Source of the DNA: Hydrogenovibrio halophilus DSM 15072
Lineage (GTDB): Bacteria > Pseudomonadota > Gammaproteobacteria > Thiomicrospirales > Thiomicrospiraceae
Length of the DNA stretch: 64,000 bases
Assembly: GCF_000384235.1 (NCBI RefSeq)
Contig: NZ_KB913033.1
Location: 434,001-498,000, forward strand
Reading direction: 5' to 3'
The notes below the pieces were generated by a model. It saw only the letters and a list, made by a program, of their open reading frames with translations, did no database searches and was not told where the DNA came from. This document shows positions 37,334-45,533 of the stretch, piece after piece (position 1 is the stretch's first letter; each line of letters opens with the position of its first letter). The translations under genes and the position numbers were made by a program.

Positions 37334-37428
37334 TGACTTTCCCCCATAATGTGCAGATAAAACATCATAAAACCTACCCTGTGCAACAAACTGCCAACAT
37401 TCACAATATTACAGCAATTTTAAACCAT

Positions 37429-37452
37429 AAAACCACCAGGCCTGGTGGTTTT
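37429..37452. repeat. 24-base perfect palindrome centred on ACCAGGCCTGGT (37435-37446) upstream of leuA
   Basis: AAAACC flanks the extended core on the left and GGTTTT on the right, and one more T follows on the plus strand. It resembles a terminator hairpin but sits 76 bases before the leuA start in a divergent intergenic region. Confidence 0.93.
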
Positions 37453-37453
37453 T

Positions 37454-37475
37454 GCAATCGGATTGCGCTCGCAAT
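37454..37475 (+). promoter_or_regulatory. Two overlapping alternative stems in the leuA leader
   Basis: GCAAT(37454-37458)-CGG-ATTGC(37462-37466) and ATTGC(37462-37466)-GCTC-GCAAT(37471-37475) share the same middle arm, so only one can form. Directly after the 24-base palindrome this looks like an attenuator-type switch. No leader peptide rich in Leu codons is visible. Confidence 0.35.
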
Positions 37476-37527
37476 GGCCTACACTAAGCCTGACTCAAAC
37501 AAAGCAGGCAAACATTCAGGAGAGCCA

Positions 37528-39165
37528 ATGATGACCCCTCGTAAATACCGCCCCACGGTCACGCCCGATTTACCCAATCGTCAGTGGCCGAATCAGCGCT
37601 TAACCCGAGCGCCGATCTGGGCCAGTGTGGATTTACGCGATGGCAATCAGGCGCTCGCCACCCCCATGAGCGTCGAACAAAAGCTGCAACTCTGGCAGGT
37701 ACTGGTGGAGATGGGGTTCAAGACGATTGAAATCGGCTTTCCTTCTGCCAGCCAGCCGGAATTTGAGTTCACCCGTCGTCTGATTGATGACGGCCTGATT
37801 CCCGAAGATGTGAACGTGCAGGTGTTGGTGCAGGCACGCGAGCATCTGATCGAAAAAACGTTTGAGGCTCTAAAAGGGGTCAAACGCGCGGTGGTGCACG
37901 TCTACAACACCACCTCCACCATTCAGCGCGAGCGGGTGTTTGAAAAATCCCAGTCCGAGATTCTGGGCATGGCCGTGCAAGGCGCTCAATGGGTCCGGCA
38001 CTACGCAGCCCAACACCCGGACACGGACTGGACCTTTCAATACTCGCCCGAGAGCTTTTCGCAGACCGAAACCGACTATGCGCTCGACGTGTGCAAAGCG
38101 GTGATGGACGTGTGGCAACCCACGCCCGAGCATCGCTGCATTCTGAACCTGCCGGCCACGGTGGAAAGCACCTCGCCCAATCGCTTTGCCGACCAGATCG
38201 AATATTTTATTCGTCATCTGCCCAACCGCGACAGTGCCATCATCTCTGTCCACACTCACAATGACCGTGGCTGTGCCGTGGCAGCGGCCGAACTGGCACT
38301 GCTGGCCGGTGCCGATCGGGTCGAAGGCACCTTGCTCGGCAATGGCGAACGCACCGGCAATATGGACATGGTCACCCTGGCGATGAACCTATACAGCGAA
38401 GGCATTGACCCGGAGCTGGATTTATCGCGCCCGGACGACTGGGTGCCGGTACTGGAAGACGTCACCAAAATCCCCACCCACCTGCGTCATCCTTGGGTGG
38501 GCGAGGCGGTTTACACGGCTTATTCCGGCAGCCATCAGGATGCGATTCGCAAATGCCTGTTGCGCCAGCAACCGCAAGAGCCTTGGCAAGTCGCCTATCT
38601 GCCGATTGATCCAAAAGACCTCGGGCGCGACTACGAAGCCATTATCCGGGTCAACAGCCAATCGGGCAAAGCCGGCACCGCGTTTTTGCTGAGCCAGCAT
38701 TACGGATTGAATCTGCCCAAATGGGTGCAGCAGGATTTTGCCCCCGTGGCGCAACAGATCGCCGAAGCCGGCGGCGGCGTGGTCAGCCACGCCCAGCTCT
38801 ATGAAGCCTTTGCCCAGCATTACCGGCTGGACCAGGCGTCGAACCTGCGCCACTATCAGCTCGACCGCCAGGCCAGTGCCGATTCACTGGTGGTGCAATG
38901 GCAGGACCACCGTCTGCAAGGCCAGGGTCGCGGCACCTTAAGCGCCTTGTGCCAGGCCTGGCAAAACGCCACCGGGGAAACACTGGACATCATTGACTAT
39001 CATGAACATGCTCTGCATCCGGCACAAACGCCTGTGGTTGGCAAGCAGGCCCAGGCCATCGCCTATGTCTATGTGCAACACAACCAGCAAAACCGAATCG
39101 GCATCGCCACCGCCGAAGACACCGTCAGCGCCATGATCGAAGCCACATTGAAAGCACTGGGATAG
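37528..39165 (+). CDS. leuA: 2-isopropylmalate synthase (LeuA2-type, Pfam HMGL-like plus LeuA dimer domain)
   Basis: This 545-residue enzyme condenses acetyl-CoA with 2-oxoisovalerate in leucine synthesis. [17 protein letters not shown] holds the catalytic Arg-Asp, [16 protein letters not shown] the metal-binding HxH, and [14 protein letters not shown] the family signature. The C-terminal regulatory domain follows from about residue 425 ([23 protein letters not shown] ... [15 protein letters not shown]). This is the longer form (about 550 residues) found in yeast and some bacteria. The start ATG 37528 has AGGAG 5 bases upstream; ATG 37531 follows at once. A palindrome-like terminator lies directly after the stop. 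Confidence 0.95.
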   Translation: MMTPRKYRPTVTPDLPNRQWPNQRLTRAPIWASVDLRDGNQALATPMSVEQKLQLWQVLVEMGFKTIEIGFPSASQPEFEFTRRLIDDGLIPEDVNVQVLVQAREHLIEKTFEALKGVKRAVVHVYNTTSTIQRERVFEKSQSEILGMAVQGAQWVRHYAAQHPDTDWTFQYSPESFSQTETDYALDVCKAVMDVWQPTPEHRCILNLPATVESTSPNRFADQIEYFIRHLPNRDSAIISVHTHNDRGCAVAAAELALLAGADRVEGTLLGNGERTGNMDMVTLAMNLYSEGIDPELDLSRPDDWVPVLEDVTKIPTHLRHPWVGEAVYTAYSGSHQDAIRKCLLRQQPQEPWQVAYLPIDPKDLGRDYEAIIRVNSQSGKAGTAFLLSQHYGLNLPKWVQQDFAPVAQQIAEAGGGVVSHAQLYEAFAQHYRLDQASNLRHYQLDRQASADSLVVQWQDHRLQGQGRGTLSALCQAWQNATGETLDIIDYHEHALHPAQTPVVGKQAQAIAYVYVQHNQQNRIGIATAEDTVSAMIEATLKALG

Positions 39166-39191
39166 AAAAACCACCAGGGCTGGTGGTTTTT
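39166..39191 (+). terminator. Palindrome-variant terminator of leuA (ACCAGGGCTGGT, 39173-39184)
   Basis: AAAAACCACCAG pairs with CTGGTGGTTTTT directly after the stop codon, with an extra T at the end. One central base differs from the dispersed 12-mer. Confidence 0.85.
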
Positions 39192-39222
39192 GGGGCCGTG
39201 ACAAGCCGTTTATGACCGACAC

Positions 39223-39259
39223 AAAAAAGCCGCAACGATGGATCTCGTTGCGGCTTTTT
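39223..39259. terminator. Bidirectional terminator between leuA and the second MBL-fold gene
   Basis: AAAAAAGCCGCAACGA pairs with TCGTTGCGGCTTTTTC across a six-base loop; A and T runs on either side suit both directions. Confidence 0.9.
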
Positions 39260-39286
39260 CATTGGGTGTCGACTGGAATCCGGCGA

Positions 39287-40384
39287 TCAGAAACTGCCGA
39301 AATCGCCGCCGCTCATTTCACGATAAATACGACGCGCATTGTTTTCCGCGGCCTGATCGAACACCGGGCGGTCTTTATACATCGACTGATCAATCGCTTC
39401 GGCGTCAGACTCATCGCCATCATTGTCTACCACTTTGCGTACCTCGGCGCGCAGATACTTGAAATAGTCCAATGTCTGCTCGGTAATGGTCTCCAGATCG
39501 GCCGGTGTGCCATGTCCCGGAATCACATCCACATCATCGGGTATCTCGTTGAGCATGCGTTCAAAAGACGCCACCCACTGGGCACTGTTGGTGTAGGGGA
39601 ACATCACCGGCATCCGCTCGTTGAACCCAAGATCGCCAGTCATCAATACCTTGCGTGAAGGAATGTAGGCACTGGTGGACGCAGGCGTGTGTCCGGGACC
39701 GAAATCAATCAACTCCACCGTTTCGCCGCCGCCGACATCAATGGTGTGGCGGCTTTCAAAAGTAGTGAATTCGCCACTGACATTGCGCGAAGGCTGGGTA
39801 ATGGCCGTGCCGACCCGCATCGACCATTCTTCTTTGATGGCTTCAAACGCCTGATCAAACTGGAAATTGGCCATGTCGCTGGAATACAGGTTTTTCACGC
39901 CCACATCCACCCAGTAACTGGCCCCCAGATAGGCGTGACCCTGGTTGTTTTCCACTGCGACCCACTTGACGGGTTTGGTGGTCACGCGCTTGATCTGACG
40001 ATGCACACTGTAGGCAATCGCCGTGTTGGCCCCGGCATTGAACACAAACACACCATCGTCAAACACCACAAACGAGATGTTGTTGTTGAGGCCATAGTTG
40101 GAGGGATTGTGCCAGATCTGTGAACCGACAATGGTATAGACTCCGTCGGTGACCTGGACTGCCTGCGGCAGGGGCAGTTCCGGCCCGATGTACCCGGCCT
40201 TCTTGAGCGTCGATTCCAAACTGTCGGCATAGGTGGTGACCGAAGGCGCCATTTGCTGGTCGCCCTCGATCGATTTCAGTTCGTTGGCATACGCCTCAAA
40301 CCCGGCCACATAGGGGTCTTCGGCCGCCTGGGCCAAGCCGGCAGTTGCGGCAAGCAATGCACTGATCAGCAAACGTTTTTTCAT
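39287..40384 (-). CDS. Second periplasmic MBL-fold protein with degenerate metal motif
   Basis: This 365-residue protein has a signal peptide (MKKRLLISALLAATAGLAQA), a helical N-terminal extension of about 60 residues, then the MBL fold (VTDGVYTIVGSQIW, NNISFVVFDDGVFVFNAG, FGPGHTPASTSAYIPSRKVLMTGDLGF, VIPGHGTPADLE). The HxHxDH position reads ENNQGH (in VAVENNQGHAYLG), so the first two His and the Asp are lost. It shares fold, secretion and site loss with the product of 30447-31382 but is too different to be a recent copy. A half-site TATCTGCGTAA (40409-40419) of the putative ArsR operator lies upstream. Confidence 0.82.
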   Translation of the reverse strand: MKKRLLISALLAATAGLAQAAEDPYVAGFEAYANELKSIEGDQQMAPSVTTYADSLESTLKKAGYIGPELPLPQAVQVTDGVYTIVGSQIWHNPSNYGLNNNISFVVFDDGVFVFNAGANTAIAYSVHRQIKRVTTKPVKWVAVENNQGHAYLGASYWVDVGVKNLYSSDMANFQFDQAFEAIKEEWSMRVGTAITQPSRNVSGEFTTFESRHTIDVGGGETVELIDFGPGHTPASTSAYIPSRKVLMTGDLGFNERMPVMFPYTNSAQWVASFERMLNEIPDDVDVIPGHGTPADLETITEQTLDYFKYLRAEVRKVVDNDGDESDAEAIDQSMYKDRPVFDQAAENNARRIYREMSGGDFGSF

Positions 40385-40529
40385 AGAAGGCCTCCTTCTG
40401 TCTTGAAATATCTGCGTAACTTTTTCATCGTAACACGAACCGGGGTGGCGTAAATCAGGTTGTTTTTTGGGCTGTCCTTAAGTTTTTTTATATGAACACG
40501 TCACGCGAACGCAACCACCATTCATTCCA

Positions 40530-41633
40530 TCAGGTCCGGTCCAGCCAGTCACCGCTTTTGTGCTCGTACACATCAAACACCGTAATCGCCATCGCCGCGA
40601 TCACCGGCCCGAAAAACAGACCGATGATGCCAAAATGAATCAGCCCGGCAAAGGTCGAAAGCACGGTGATCAAGGTGTGATTGGCCACCGCCAGATCATC
40701 GGCGTTGCCCCCAATGGAGCGGGCGATCTTCTGGATCATAAGCGGGCGGGCCAGATTGTCAATCAGAAACCCATTGACCACGGCACCCACAAACACCACC
40801 AGTCCGGCGCTCATGTAATCGCCCTGAGCCGCCAGAATAATGGCCAGCGGAATCCAGACCAGGGCCGCCCCCACGATCGGAATGAACGAAGTGATGGCAA
40901 TGGCGGTACCAATAAACAGTCCCGGCAGACCCAGAAACCAGGCCAGCACCGCAAACACCGCCCCTTGCATCAGCGCGATGCCCAGCACAGAAAGCAACAG
41001 GATGGTGGAAAGGTTGGAAAACCGGTTCATGATCATGTGATCGTAAAAGTTTTCCAATGGCGAAAGCACCTTCAAATGATGCGCAATCTTGTCGCCATCG
41101 CGATAGAAAAAGTAGAGCGCAAACACCGCCAGCAGCAAAAAGGTCAAAAACGACGTGGTGCTGCCAAACACACCCTGCACCAGAAACACGGCCGTGTTTT
41201 TGGCAAACGCGATGATGGTGTCGGCATTCTGCTCCAGTTGCTGAGCGACCTGGGCCTGCGTGCTTTCAGGCACCGGCAAGGCGTCGATCAGGTTTTCCGA
41301 CATCTGGGCAAAGCTCTCGGCATTCTGCTGTGCCAGCCAACTCTGGGCCTGACCGAACACCTGCCCCACCTGCAATCCCACCTCCAGGAGCAGGTAACTG
41401 ACCGGTGCGATCACCACCACAAACACCAATGAACTCATGATACCGGCGGCAATGTCTTTGTTGCCTTTGACCCTTGCCAGAATCTTGTGAAAATACGCAT
41501 AGGTGGCGGTCGCCAGAATCACCGCAAAAAACAGGGCTTCCAGAAAGGGAGAAAACAGCCAGAACAACCCAACCACGGCCAGCAACAACAGCAACATCAA
41601 GAAACCGTCTTCGTATGGGGCATTCGATCGCAT
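40530..41633 (-). CDS. AI-2E family transporter (PerM/YdiK-like)
   Basis: This 367-residue inner-membrane protein has about eight helices. VGLFWLFSPFLEALFFAVILATATYAYF opens the family pattern, and GLPGLFIGTAIAITSFIPIVGAALVWIPLAIIL and IGLFFGPVIAAMAITVFDVY are its core motifs. Family members export small molecules or ions (autoinducer-2, Na+/H+); the substrate here is unknown. A soluble segment of about 70 residues lies between helices 3 and 4 (AQSWLAQQNAESFAQM...). No operon partner. Confidence 0.88.
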   Translation of the reverse strand: MRSNAPYEDGFLMLLLLLAVVGLFWLFSPFLEALFFAVILATATYAYFHKILARVKGNKDIAAGIMSSLVFVVVIAPVSYLLLEVGLQVGQVFGQAQSWLAQQNAESFAQMSENLIDALPVPESTQAQVAQQLEQNADTIIAFAKNTAVFLVQGVFGSTTSFLTFLLLAVFALYFFYRDGDKIAHHLKVLSPLENFYDHMIMNRFSNLSTILLLSVLGIALMQGAVFAVLAWFLGLPGLFIGTAIAITSFIPIVGAALVWIPLAIILAAQGDYMSAGLVVFVGAVVNGFLIDNLARPLMIQKIARSIGGNADDLAVANHTLITVLSTFAGLIHFGIIGLFFGPVIAAMAITVFDVYEHKSGDWLDRT

Positions 41634-41707
41634 AAGCTTTACCTTGATTGTGTAAAATACGTTCTATTATACATGCCCGACAACCACCAACACACTGATC
41701 CGAATTT

Positions 41708-43090
41708 ATGACAGAGCACCCAAACCGCACCACCATTCGTCCTTCCGGTTCCTTGCAGATATTGTCCTACAAGGAAGCCACCCAGCTTTGCGACCAGACC
41801 CAGGAAGGGCTCAACGACCTGTTTCGCCAGTGCGCGCTGGCGGTGCTGAACACAGGGCTGGTGGACGACAATGGCCTGGCGCTGATCGAAGCCCACCCGG
41901 ATTTTCAGATTCGGGTTCAGGTCAAAGGCCGCGGCCTGCAGATCGAAATTGAAAACGCGCCGAATAATGCGTTTCTGGAAGACGACATGATTGTGGGCCT
42001 GCAGGAACATTTGTCCGCGGTGATCCGCGACCTGATCTACGCCAAAAACGAAATCGTCGACAACGGCGAGTTTGATCTGGAAGACACCTTTGGCATCACC
42101 AATGCGGTGTTTCATCTGGCTCGCAATGCCGAGCTGATGCAACCCAATCGCGAACCCAATGTTGTGATCTGCTGGGGCGGGCACAGCATCTCGCGCGTCG
42201 AATACAAATACACCAAACAGGTCGGCTACCATCTGGGCCTGCGTCAGCTCGACATCTGTACCGGCTGCGGTCCCGGTGCAATGAAAGGCCCGATGAAAGG
42301 CGCGGTGGTCGGGCACGGCAAACAGCGTTATCAAGACGGGCGCTTTATCGGCCTGACCGAACCGGGCATCATTGCGGCGGAAGCGCCCAATGCCATTGTC
42401 AACCAGCTGGCCATTCTGCCCGACATTGAAAAACGACTGGAAGCCTTTCTGCGCCTGGGCCACGGCATCATCATCTTCCCCGGTGGGGCTGGCACCATGG
42501 AAGAAATCCTGTATCTTCTGAGTGTGATCATGCACCCCCAGAACAACAACATTCCTTTCCCGGTGGTACTCACCGGCCCCGAATGCAGTCGCGCCTATTT
42601 TGATGCGGTGCTGGAATTCATCGAATTCACCCTGGGGCGCAAAGCCAGTGACAAACTGACCGTGTTGATCGACGAACCGATTGAAACCGCGCTGTTTCTC
42701 AAAAAAGGTCTGGGTCATGTCAAAGCCTACCGCGAGGCCACCTCGGACGCCTATTATTTCAACTGGAACCTGCACATTCCGTTTGAACTGCAAAAACCGT
42801 TTGAACCGACCCATGATAACATTGCCCAGCTGCGCATTCACAGAGACCAGCCCGAACACCAACTGGCATCACAATTGCGCCAGGTGTTTTCGGCCATTGT
42901 CGCCGGCAATGTCAAGCGCGAAGGCATGGCCCAGATCGAAGCCCATGGGCCTTTTCAGATTCAGGGCGACCCCGAAATCATGCGGCGCATGGACAAACTG
43001 CTGCGCGCCTTTGTCGAACAGCGCCGCATGAAGCTGGGCACCGAAAACTATGTGCCCTGCTACCACATTGTGACCGACATGTCGGCCTGA
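41708..43090 (+). CDS. ppnN: Pyrimidine/purine nucleotide 5'-monophosphate nucleosidase (YgdH/PpnN, LOG family)
   Basis: This 460-residue protein has the N-terminal DUF4478-like domain, a central LOG-type Rossmann domain with PGGAGTMEEILYLL and the Arg-rich CTGCGPGAMKGPMKGAVVGH region, and a C-terminal DUF3412-like domain (YHIVTDMSA end). In E. coli PpnN cleaves nucleotide monophosphates to base plus ribose-5-phosphate and is stimulated by (p)ppGpp. Length agrees with the family. No clear RBS precedes ATG 41708, but the family N-terminus (LQILSYKEATQL) fits. Confidence 0.93.
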   Translation: MTEHPNRTTIRPSGSLQILSYKEATQLCDQTQEGLNDLFRQCALAVLNTGLVDDNGLALIEAHPDFQIRVQVKGRGLQIEIENAPNNAFLEDDMIVGLQEHLSAVIRDLIYAKNEIVDNGEFDLEDTFGITNAVFHLARNAELMQPNREPNVVICWGGHSISRVEYKYTKQVGYHLGLRQLDICTGCGPGAMKGPMKGAVVGHGKQRYQDGRFIGLTEPGIIAAEAPNAIVNQLAILPDIEKRLEAFLRLGHGIIIFPGGAGTMEEILYLLSVIMHPQNNNIPFPVVLTGPECSRAYFDAVLEFIEFTLGRKASDKLTVLIDEPIETALFLKKGLGHVKAYREATSDAYYFNWNLHIPFELQKPFEPTHDNIAQLRIHRDQPEHQLASQLRQVFSAIVAGNVKREGMAQIEAHGPFQIQGDPEIMRRMDKLLRAFVEQRRMKLGTENYVPCYHIVTDMSA

Positions 43091-43110
43091 CCGCATCCAC
43101 CTTAAAAACA

Positions 43111-43122
43111 ACCAGGCCTGGT
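43111..43122. repeat. ACCAGGCCTGGT palindrome, exact, after ppnN
   Basis: Starts 21 bases after the ppnN stop and is followed by GATTTTG. A partial copy, ACCAGGCCTGAC, lies at 43146-43157, just before the RBS of the helicase gene. Confidence 0.95.
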
Positions 43123-43171
43123 GATTTTGTGTGCCAATCGGCTCCACCAGGCCTGACGACGGAGACTTCAC

Positions 43172-44491
43172 ATGACCCCCACGGACACAGACCTGTCTGA
43201 ACAGCTCGAACCGATTGACCGCATTGACAGTTTTGAAGCGCTGGATCTGGACCCGTCCCTGCTGGCGGCGCTGGAAGCCCAGCATTTTCATCGCCCGACC
43301 GCTGTGCAAGCCGCCACGATCCCAGTAATGATGGAACAGCGTGACCTGCTTGCCGGTGCCGCCACCGGCACCGGCAAAACCGCCGCGTTTGTCTTGCCTG
43401 CCCTGCAGCGCCTGCTGGACGACCCCAGGCCGACCAGACACCCCAGGGTGTTGATATTGGCGCCGACCCGGGAACTGGCGTTTCAGACCCACAAGGTGGT
43501 CAAACAGCTCGGCCATTTCTGTGAATTTTCGTCGCAAGTGATCACGGGCGGCATCGCCGCCAACCAGCAGCTGTCACGCTTGAAACAGCCGCTGGACATT
43601 CTGGTGGCCACGCCGGGACGATTGCTCAAGCTGATGGCCGACGCCTTTCTGGATTTGTCCGACTTGGAGCTGGTGATCATCGACGAAGCCGACCGCATGC
43701 TGGACATGGGTCAGGGACCGGACGTACTGGCTTTGCTGGAAGCCATCCCCCGCGAATTTCAGGGCGGGTGTTTTTCCGCGACCCTGGCGGGAAAAGGACT
43801 GGAAGACTTTGCCCAACAAGTACTGGACGAACCCGAGGTCATTCACATTGACGCGCCCAACCAGCAATCCCGACAGGTTCAGCAAAGCCTTTATCTGGCC
43901 AAAGACCGCGATCACAAAGGCCAGTTGTTGCAGGCGATCATTCGCGACCCGGCCTGTCAACGCGCCCTGATTTTCTGCAACAAAAAAGAGCGGGCCATCG
44001 AATGGCAAGCCTGGTTACAGGCTCAGGACATTGACAGCCTGTTACTGCATGGCGACATGATTCAAGCCAAACGCTTACAGATTCTCAAACGTTTCCGTCA
44101 GGGCCAGCCGCCGGTGATGGTCGCCACCGATGTGGCCGCGCGCGGTCTGGATGTGGACGGCATCACCCATGTGATCAATGCCGACATGCCGTTTCGCGGC
44201 GACCAGTACATTCACCGCATCGGCCGCACCGGGCGCGGCCATCAGGCGGGTGTGGCCATCAGTCTGATCGAACGCCACGACCTGCCCAATCTGCAGCGGA
44301 TTGAATACCATCTGCAACAGACCCTGCCCACCGAGGTGATCAAAGGGCTGGAACCCGGATTCAGCCGCAAGGATCTGGACAAGCGCGCCAAAAAACCGAA
44401 AAAGAAAGCCAAGGCCAAAAAGAAAGTCTCCGCCAAAAAGTCAGGTAAGGCCAAAAAACCGGGCACCCGACCCAAACGCCCCAATCGTTAA
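43172..44491 (+). CDS. srmB: DEAD-box RNA helicase, SrmB-like
   Basis: This 439-residue helicase has a Q motif (FHRPTAVQAATIP), Walker A ATGTGKT, PTRELA, DEAD in IIDEADRML, SAT in CFSATLAGKG, and C-terminal ATDVAARGLD and HRIGRTGRG. The stretch SATLAGKGLEDFAQQVLDEP resembles SrmB, which helps early 50S assembly. A Lys-rich tail (about 395-439, KKPKKKAKAKKKVSAKKSGKA) probably adds RNA binding. GGAG lies 9 bases before ATG 43172. Confidence 0.88.
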   Translation: MTPTDTDLSEQLEPIDRIDSFEALDLDPSLLAALEAQHFHRPTAVQAATIPVMMEQRDLLAGAATGTGKTAAFVLPALQRLLDDPRPTRHPRVLILAPTRELAFQTHKVVKQLGHFCEFSSQVITGGIAANQQLSRLKQPLDILVATPGRLLKLMADAFLDLSDLELVIIDEADRMLDMGQGPDVLALLEAIPREFQGGCFSATLAGKGLEDFAQQVLDEPEVIHIDAPNQQSRQVQQSLYLAKDRDHKGQLLQAIIRDPACQRALIFCNKKERAIEWQAWLQAQDIDSLLLHGDMIQAKRLQILKRFRQGQPPVMVATDVAARGLDVDGITHVINADMPFRGDQYIHRIGRTGRGHQAGVAISLIERHDLPNLQRIEYHLQQTLPTEVIKGLEPGFSRKDLDKRAKKPKKKAKAKKKVSAKKSGKAKKPGTRPKRPNR

Positions 44492-44503
44492 GTTTCCGAC
44501 ATT

Positions 44504-45322
44504 TCAGGGGGTGGGTTCGGAAGGCGATTGAGAAGACGGTTCAGCGGGTTCGGCCGATTTCGCGGTCTCCGGCTCCAGCGACAACCGGTCAAAATAATAA
44601 TGCGCCAGCGTAATCACCCCCAGGACCGGTGCAAAAAAGCTCAGAATCGGCAGCACACTGAGCAGATACCAGAGCGCCAACGGCATGGTGCCCGTCCAGT
44701 CTGTCACCGACTTGACCCGGTCAAACAGGGGTTTGGGCAAAATGACCTGACCCACGTCCAATACCAGCGCATACCGAAAAAACAGAAACCCGATCAGCCA
44801 GAACCAGAGGATATTGACCAGAGGAATAAACAGCAGCGGCAAGGTCACCAGCAGCAACAGCAGCATGCCCAATGCGTATTTCACAATTTTCCAGGTCAGC
44901 CCCCAGAAATGCCCGTGCCCGGCATAATCGGTATAAGGGTAATGCTTGTCATGCACCGCCTTGACCAGAGAATCGGTCATAAAGGCGGTGACAATCATCG
45001 CAAACAACAGCACCAGGTAGCTGCCCAGAATGATCCCCAACACCCCGGCGACGATGGTGACCAGAAAGCCGACCAGCCACAACAGAAAGCCCCCGATCAG
45101 TGGAATCGAAGCCAGGGTCTGCTCCGCCGAGTTCTCCCAGTCTTCGATCATGGCCATCCACGGGTTGTTCCAAAGCAGATCGGAAGACACCGCCCAGCCA
45201 AACACGGCATACCCCAACACCGACACCGCAATCAGCCCCACCACAAACGGGACAAACAATCGCACCAGTATGGCCGGTTCTTTCAGGTCAACCAGTGTTT
45301 TCCAGAGATAAGTGACGCCCAC
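44504..45322 (-). CDS. EI24-domain (CysZ-like) membrane protein
   Basis: This 272-residue protein has about five membrane helices (LFVPFVVGLIAVSVLGYAVF, LLWLVGFLVTIVAGVLGIILGSYL, MLLLLLVTLPLLFIPLVNILWFWLIGFLFF) and a Pro/Ser/Glu-rich cytosolic tail. The FFRYALVLDV and conserved Asn-Trp positions fit the EI24/CysZ family, which includes sulfate channels. Whether this one moves sulfate cannot be read from sequence. It is convergent with the helicase gene, 12 bases apart. The second MITE-like element lies 16 bases upstream of its start, so the element occupies its promoter region. Confidence 0.8.
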   Translation of the reverse strand: MGVTYLWKTLVDLKEPAILVRLFVPFVVGLIAVSVLGYAVFGWAVSSDLLWNNPWMAMIEDWENSAEQTLASIPLIGGFLLWLVGFLVTIVAGVLGIILGSYLVLLFAMIVTAFMTDSLVKAVHDKHYPYTDYAGHGHFWGLTWKIVKYALGMLLLLLVTLPLLFIPLVNILWFWLIGFLFFRYALVLDVGQVILPKPLFDRVKSVTDWTGTMPLALWYLLSVLPILSFFAPVLGVITLAHYYFDRLSLEPETAKSAEPAEPSSQSPSEPTP

Positions 45323-45337
45323 GCTTCCGCCTTAATT

Positions 45338-45533
45338 GAGTCCTGTGCACGAGATAGAGACACGGACAAAAATGGTTAAAATTTCCCATATTTTCGTTGA
45401 AAAACTTCCGAATAGCCAGCTATTCGCTGCGTTTTTCGCCTCAAACGAAGAACTCGACGCCCGAAAAGGTAAGTCGAGAACCTGGAAAATTTTTCCTCAT
45501 TTTTTCCTCGCGCTCTACCCGTGCAAAGAACTC
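45338..45533. mobile_element. MITE-like foldback element, copy 2
   Basis: This 196-base element is bounded by GAGTCCTGTGCACGAGAT (45338-45355) and an imperfect inverted copy ending 45533 (reverse complement GAGTTCTTTGCACGGGTA). Left internal CAAAAATGGTTAAAATTTC nearly matches copy 1 at 16409-16569 and faces a similar inverted tract on the right, and GAATAGCCAGCTATTC forms a small hairpin. The right end abuts the stop codon of the aldehyde dehydrogenase gene. Confidence 0.72.

Noticed and set aside
40409-40419. TATCTGCGTAA upstream of the second MBL-fold gene as a full ArsR operator
   Set aside because: Only one half matches; the other half (CTTTTTC) does not. Mentioned as weak evidence only.
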